NCBI GenBank assembly: GCA_900766815.1
Contig: CAAFWV010000057.1
Span: 13,580-77,579, forward strand
Direction: 5' to 3'
Length of the DNA: 64,000 nucleotides
Source: Lachnospiraceae bacterium
GTDB lineage: Bacteria > Bacillota > Clostridia > Lachnospirales > Lachnospiraceae
Shown: one piece after another, positions 60,224 through 64,000 of the stretch
Layout of the letters: each line of letters begins with the position of its first letter
Numbering within the stretch: the stretch's first letter is position 1
Notes under the pieces: generated by a model
What the model was told of the DNA's origin: nothing
What the model saw: only the letters and a program-made list of their open reading frames with translations
Databases searched by the model: none
Position numbers and translations under genes: made by a program

Positions 60224-61522
60224 CTATATTACGTCAATAAGCGAATAAACTATCTGCTCAATCAGTCCGGTCAGTGTTCCCGGGAAGAGTCCCATAAGCA
60301 CCGAACACAGAGTCAGGGCAACAATAGGTATAAGCATGAGAGACTTAGGCTCACACTTAGGCTCGTCTCCATAGTCAGCTCCCGGGAAGAAGCCTATAAA
60401 GGTTAATTCCAGAAGATATCCTGCGGTAAGCAGAGCTGATATGAGCAATATTACGGGACCCAGCACACTGAATACCTTAATGTCACTGTCAAGCGCTCCG
60501 ATACAGAGATACCACTTGCTGATAAAGCCTCCCGTGGGAGGAATTCCGATTAGACCAAGCGACAGAAGTGTATAGCATATCATGGTTATGGGCATACGTC
60601 TGCCCACACCGCGCATCTCACTGACCTTAGTCACGCCAAGGTTATGAATGATGGCGCCGGCTACAAGGAAGAGTCCTGCCTTGATTAGTCCGTGACCGAT
60701 TACATGAAGAAGCGCTCCCTCCATCGCAATCGGATCAAGCACCGACAGACCAAACAGGATATAGGACACCTGGCTTACAGTCGAATAAGCCAGACGTTTC
60801 TTGAGTACCGGCTCCCTGTAGGCCAGCATCGAGCCCATGAATACGGTAAGAAGCGTAAGTATCATCCATGCCTTCTGAATCACACTTCCAGAAAGCAGGT
60901 CCGCATCAAATATATAAAACAGACTTCTGATTATTCCCAGAACTCCGGCCTTAACAATAACAGCTGACAGAACAGCTGAAGCCGGTGCGGGAGCTACCGG
61001 ATGGGCAGTCGGAAGCCACGAATGCATGGGCCACATACCCGCCTTGACACCAAAGCCGATAATAAGCAGGAAGGCTGCCAAAAGAAGCACTCCCGAATTA
61101 GCATCAAATACTGCTTCACTCAGTGTTCCACCTGCCGTGAATACAAGACTGTCCGCATACCTATTCAGGATATAGATTCCAAACAGAGCCGAATATGCTC
61201 CAAACAGTGAGAAGAACAGGTACTTTAATGCTGCCATTATGCTTTCCCTCGTCCTCTCCTGAATAACAAGCGGCATTGACATCACTGTCAGAAGTTCGAA
61301 GCACATATAGAAGGTAATCATATTGCCCGCAAAGCAAAGCAGAATCTCAACAGTCATTGCAAGCACATAGAAAATGTTATAGCTTACAATATGCTTCTCA
61401 CCCTTCATATATTCCATCTGGAACATACCCGAGAGCAGGAAGATTATAAGCGTCAATGTAGCAAACATTAACCCTAAGCCGTCTATATGAAAGTATATTG
61501 GAAAATTGCTAAAAACTGACAT
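60224..61522 (-). CDS. Proton-conducting antiporter-like subunit, second of four
   Basis: 432 residues, shorter than the others by about one helix pair. Conserved Glu in MCFELLTVMSMPLVIQE, Lys in GFGVKAGMWPMHSWLPTAHPVAPAPAS and Lys in GIPPTGGFISKWYLC. It closely resembles the third and fourth copies in these segments, pointing to duplication within the operon. The ribosome binding site is weak (AAGAGAAT before the ATG). Lies 19 bases after the first copy. Confidence 0.87.
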   Translation of the reverse strand: MSVFSNFPIYFHIDGLGLMFATLTLIIFLLSGMFQMEYMKGEKHIVSYNIFYVLAMTVEILLCFAGNMITFYMCFELLTVMSMPLVIQERTRESIMAALKYLFFSLFGAYSALFGIYILNRYADSLVFTAGGTLSEAVFDANSGVLLLAAFLLIIGFGVKAGMWPMHSWLPTAHPVAPAPASAVLSAVIVKAGVLGIIRSLFYIFDADLLSGSVIQKAWMILTLLTVFMGSMLAYREPVLKKRLAYSTVSQVSYILFGLSVLDPIAMEGALLHVIGHGLIKAGLFLVAGAIIHNLGVTKVSEMRGVGRRMPITMICYTLLSLGLIGIPPTGGFISKWYLCIGALDSDIKVFSVLGPVILLISALLTAGYLLELTFIGFFPGADYGDEPKCEPKSLMLIPIVALTLCSVLMGLFPGTLTGLIEQIVYSLIDVI

Positions 61523-61541
61523 ATTCTCTTAATGTCCTTCC

Positions 61542-63038
61542 TTAACCAAACATAATAAGTCCCTGCTTAATCAGCTCAACAATTCCGTCAGACATGCATC
61601 CCAGTACAAGATTAACCGCAATGAAAAGCACAAGAACCACGCAGTAGGGCCGGATAGTACGTGCCTTGATTGTCTGATAGGGGCTGTCGGGCGCCGGAGT
61701 ATATATTCTTATAACAGTCTTCATGAAATAAATGGCATTCAGAATGGTGCTGATTCCAAGAACAATAAGCACCGGAAGCATCTTGCTGCCTGAAAGCCTT
61801 ACAGCCGACTCAGCAAAGAGAAGCTTGCTTATAAAGCCCGCAAAGAGAGGTACACCGACCATGGACAGTGAACCAACAGTGAAGGCAACACCCGCAAACT
61901 TGTGTCTGTAGCCTGAGCCTGTCATATAAATAAACTGTCTGTTGTATCCTGACACATCCGTCAGACCTATTGCAGATACGAAGAGCAGTGACTTGGTTGC
62001 CGCATGACAGAGAATATGGAAGATGGCTGCAATCATACCGAACTGCGTGCCCATACCGATTCCCATATAGATATATCCAATCTGTGCAACCGAAGAATAG
62101 GCTATCATCCTTCTGACATCATTCTCCCTTATGGCATTGACCGAACCGAAGATCATACCTGCCAGTCCGAATACAAACAGAATGTCAATAATATCACTGT
62201 TATTGAAGATATTAAAGCCTATAACCCTGTAGATAATCTTGATAAGTAAGAATATATATCCCTTCGACACAAGCGAGCTTAATATTGCAGCAGAGCTTAC
62301 GGTCGAATAACCATAGGCATCCGGAAGCCATGCATGGAACGGGAAAAGCGCACTCTTGATTGCAAGACCTACGCAGATAAGTGTTATGCTGACTAACAGA
62401 GCGACCGGGTAGGTTCCGTCAACAACAAGTCCTGCAATGGCAGTCTTCATATTGCTCATAAGCAGATGTCCCGTAATATCATAGAGAATACAGATACCCA
62501 TGAGCAGCATACCCGAACCTATAAGGCTCATTATCATATATCTTACTGCCGCCTCAATAGTACGTCCTATTCCACGAATCATAATGAGACCGCAGGCAGC
62601 TATGGTATTTATTTCGACAAATACATAGGCCGTAAAGATATCGTTGGTGTATATAAGTGCAAGCAGTGAGCTTAGGAGCAGGTCAACCAGTACATAGTAG
62701 AGATTGTGCTGCCTTGCTTCCACCTCCTCGCCAAGCTTATGATATCCGCCAAGCATGCTGAGAATCATTATTACGGCAAAGAAGGTTGCCATTCCGGCCT
62801 CCAGTACACCAAAACGAAGTTCATTGCCCCAGGGCGCCGGGAAGCGTCCCATGACGTAAACTACGCTCTCACCAAGGCTTACGGTAAACTTCAGAGTCGC
62901 CGCACTCAGTATAAGAACTGTTATCATAAGCACCGTATTCAGTCGGCGGGCACTTTTGCCGGAAAGACCTGAGGATACTATTCCTGCAAACAGGCACAAC
63001 AATATGGAGATTGCCGGGAAGTTCCATACAATACTCAT
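61542..63038 (-). CDS. Proton-conducting antiporter-like subunit, first of four (MrpD type)
   Basis: 498 residues, about 14 transmembrane helices. Conserved Glu in AYVFVEINTIAACGLIM, Lys in GLAIKSALFPFHAWLPDAYGYS and Lys in GVPLFAGFISKLLFAE. The VSSAAILSSLVSKGYIFLLIKI segment is closest to MrpD/MnhD. The start overlaps the MrpC stop (ATGA), the standard MrpC-MrpD arrangement. AAGGAG is 8 bases upstream. Probably the canonical MrpD of the operon, with the three genes after it as additional paralogues. Confidence 0.9.
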   Translation of the reverse strand: MSIVWNFPAISILLCLFAGIVSSGLSGKSARRLNTVLMITVLILSAATLKFTVSLGESVVYVMGRFPAPWGNELRFGVLEAGMATFFAVIMILSMLGGYHKLGEEVEARQHNLYYVLVDLLLSSLLALIYTNDIFTAYVFVEINTIAACGLIMIRGIGRTIEAAVRYMIMSLIGSGMLLMGICILYDITGHLLMSNMKTAIAGLVVDGTYPVALLVSITLICVGLAIKSALFPFHAWLPDAYGYSTVSSAAILSSLVSKGYIFLLIKIIYRVIGFNIFNNSDIIDILFVFGLAGMIFGSVNAIRENDVRRMIAYSSVAQIGYIYMGIGMGTQFGMIAAIFHILCHAATKSLLFVSAIGLTDVSGYNRQFIYMTGSGYRHKFAGVAFTVGSLSMVGVPLFAGFISKLLFAESAVRLSGSKMLPVLIVLGISTILNAIYFMKTVIRIYTPAPDSPYQTIKARTIRPYCVVLVLFIAVNLVLGCMSDGIVELIKQGLIMFG

Positions 63039-63412
63039 ACACCCTTCTCCTTCTTAATTAGCATGGATATCTCGTCAAGGTCCAGCGAATGGTACCTCTT
63101 GTAGAGTCGGACGGTAAGCGACAGCATAAGTGCCGTAACAGAGACACTGACTACGATACCGGTGAGCACGAGGCCGCTGGGAATGGGGTTAATGTACCTC
63201 TCCACCTCCTGAATGCCGTCTGTCACGATGGGAGCGACACGGCCCCTGATGTAGCCCATGTCAGCCAGGAACAGGTAGGTTCCCGAATCCATGATGTTGA
63301 AGCCGATTATTTTCTTAAGAAGATTCTTCTGCAAAAGCAGGTTGGCAAAACCGATTACGAACAGTACCATCGCAACCGCCTGAACATAATTCGCCGCAAG
63401 ATTTGCGCCCAT
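63035..63412 (-). CDS. MrpC/NuoK-like antiporter subunit
   Basis: 125 residues with three transmembrane helices, as in NuoK and MrpC/MnhC. Seen: FVIGFANLLLQKNLLKKIIGFNIMDSGTYLFL with the family glycine/asparagine pattern, then PSGLVLTGIVVSVSVTALMLSL. ATG 63412 with AGGAGG eight bases upstream is the start; a longer frame begins inside the neighbouring gene. It is separated from the MrpB-like stop by one base and overlaps the MrpD start by 4. Confidence 0.88.
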   Translation of the reverse strand: MGANLAANYVQAVAMVLFVIGFANLLLQKNLLKKIIGFNIMDSGTYLFLADMGYIRGRVAPIVTDGIQEVERYINPIPSGLVLTGIVVSVSVTALMLSLTVRLYKRYHSLDLDEISMLIKKEKGV

Positions 63413-63413
63413 T

Positions 63414-64000
63414 CTACAGTCCTCCTCTTCTGAATAATGCATAGAAAGCATACATAGTGCAGGCAACCTCAATTCCGACCACAATATTGATGGGCAGAAT
63501 GATGCCGCCGCTAATAAGCTCACCCACCCTGCCTAAGGGGATGTGGTTAGCTATATGATTGGCTCCCGTAATATAGAAGTAGGAGCCGATAAGTCCGTAC
63601 ATGCACAGCGCCGAAATCTTGGCAATCTTATATATCGTTTCATTGAAGAAGCGCTGTGTATTCCTGAAGCCAAAGGCGTTAACGTAGATTATCATGCCCG
63701 CACCGAGCACAGCGCCGCCCGAGAAGCCGCCACCGGGCGATAAATGTCCGTTGAACAGGATGTATATGGCAAAGATAAAGATAACGGGACAGAGGAAGGA
63801 GGCCATGGTCTTAAGTATCGGGTCGCTCTTAGGCTCGAATCGCCTGTCATCCCTGCCGTCCATCTTCTCGAGTATCTTCTCATCCAACATGAGCATCAGC
63901 ATCACGCAGCAGGTCGCTATAAAAAGCACGTTGGTCTCACCAAAGGTATCGAAGGCCCTGTAGGTTAGAATCATACCGCTCACAATATTAACTGCACCGG
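63414..64000 (-). CDS. MrpB/MbhE-like antiporter subunit, C-terminal part (cut by window edge)
   Basis: At least 195 residues; the frame stays open to the right edge, so the N-terminus is missing. GAVNIVSGMILTYRAFDTF and GETNVLFIATCC resemble the end of the MbhD/DUF4040 domain and the start of the MbhE/MrpB region. NGHLSPGGGFSGGAVLGAG is the MnhB domain signature. The product is a membrane subunit of an Mrp- or Mbh-type ion-translocating complex; whether hydrogenase genes lie further right cannot be seen. Confidence 0.85.
   Translation of the reverse strand, partial: GAVNIVSGMILTYRAFDTFGETNVLFIATCCVMLMLMLDEKILEKMDGRDDRRFEPKSDPILKTMASFLCPVIFIFAIYILFNGHLSPGGGFSGGAVLGAGMIIYVNAFGFRNTQRFFNETIYKIAKISALCMYGLIGSYFYITGANHIANHIPLGRVGELISGGIILPINIVVGIEVACTMYAFYALFRRGGL

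Noticed and set aside
63413..63523. N-terminal extension of the MrpC-like protein
   Set aside because: It lies in another frame of the MrpB-like gene; AGGAGG and family length support ATG 63412.

Overview
The window looks like chromosomal DNA of a flagellated member of the Lachnospiraceae (Clostridia, Bacillota). The evidence is: strong AGGAGG-type ribosome binding sites; several families typical of that group (DUF5721, DUF6062, a PadR-DUF1700-DUF4097-PspC operon, tandem flgK genes, a FliW/CsrA pair); acetyl-cycle arginine synthesis; AddAB recombination; and AsnA of the ammonia-using type. Nearly all genes lie on the minus strand. The exceptions are degV, an aldolase/glycerol-1-phosphate-dehydrogenase pair, a CPBP protease and thiT. 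I saw no rRNA, tRNA, CRISPR array, prophage or insertion sequence.

Layout. 1-4.4 kb: arginine genes (argD fragment, argB, argJ, a GNAT gene, then separately argG behind a strong promoter and a phased TGTATA array that looks like an arginine operator). 4.4-9.1 kb: DUF5721 and degV, divergent; a LytTR regulator, DUF1294, purN, a small protein, an EamA exporter and RidA. 9.1-19.7 kb: carB without carA, then a valS - DUF342 - folC - 55-residue protein - zinc-ribbon/TPR operon. 19.7-22.4 kb: a highly structured intergenic stretch and a PadR-controlled envelope-stress-like operon. 22.4-32.2 kb: a duplicated class II aldolase with an AraM-like dehydrogenase, a MORN protein, a radical SAM protein, a CPBP protease, asnA, a nuclease-helicase fusion and a Crh-like HPr homologue. 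32.3-43 kb: TPP-riboswitch-controlled thiT, addAB, DUF6062 and a GGDEF protein. 43-56.7 kb: glgX, glf and a flagellar block (fliT-like, fliS, fliD, flaG, csrA, fliW, flgL, two flgK, flgN, flgM). 56.7-64 kb: an Mrp/complex-I-like operon with four successive antiporter-type subunits.

The most interesting signal is regulatory. Around csrA and fliW, the leaders of fliD, flgL, flaG, flgM and glgX each carry a short hairpin with GGA in the loop that matches the CsrA-binding consensus ACARGGAUGU (three exact cores, two near matches). They overlap or adjoin the ribosome binding site or start codon. flgM and flaG also have SigD (sigma-28) promoters. This suggests one local post-transcriptional circuit in which FliW-titrated CsrA controls the anti-sigma factor, the filament junction and cap proteins, and a glycogen-debranching enzyme, not only flagellin. 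All functional statements are by reading and family knowledge; no search or folding program was run.
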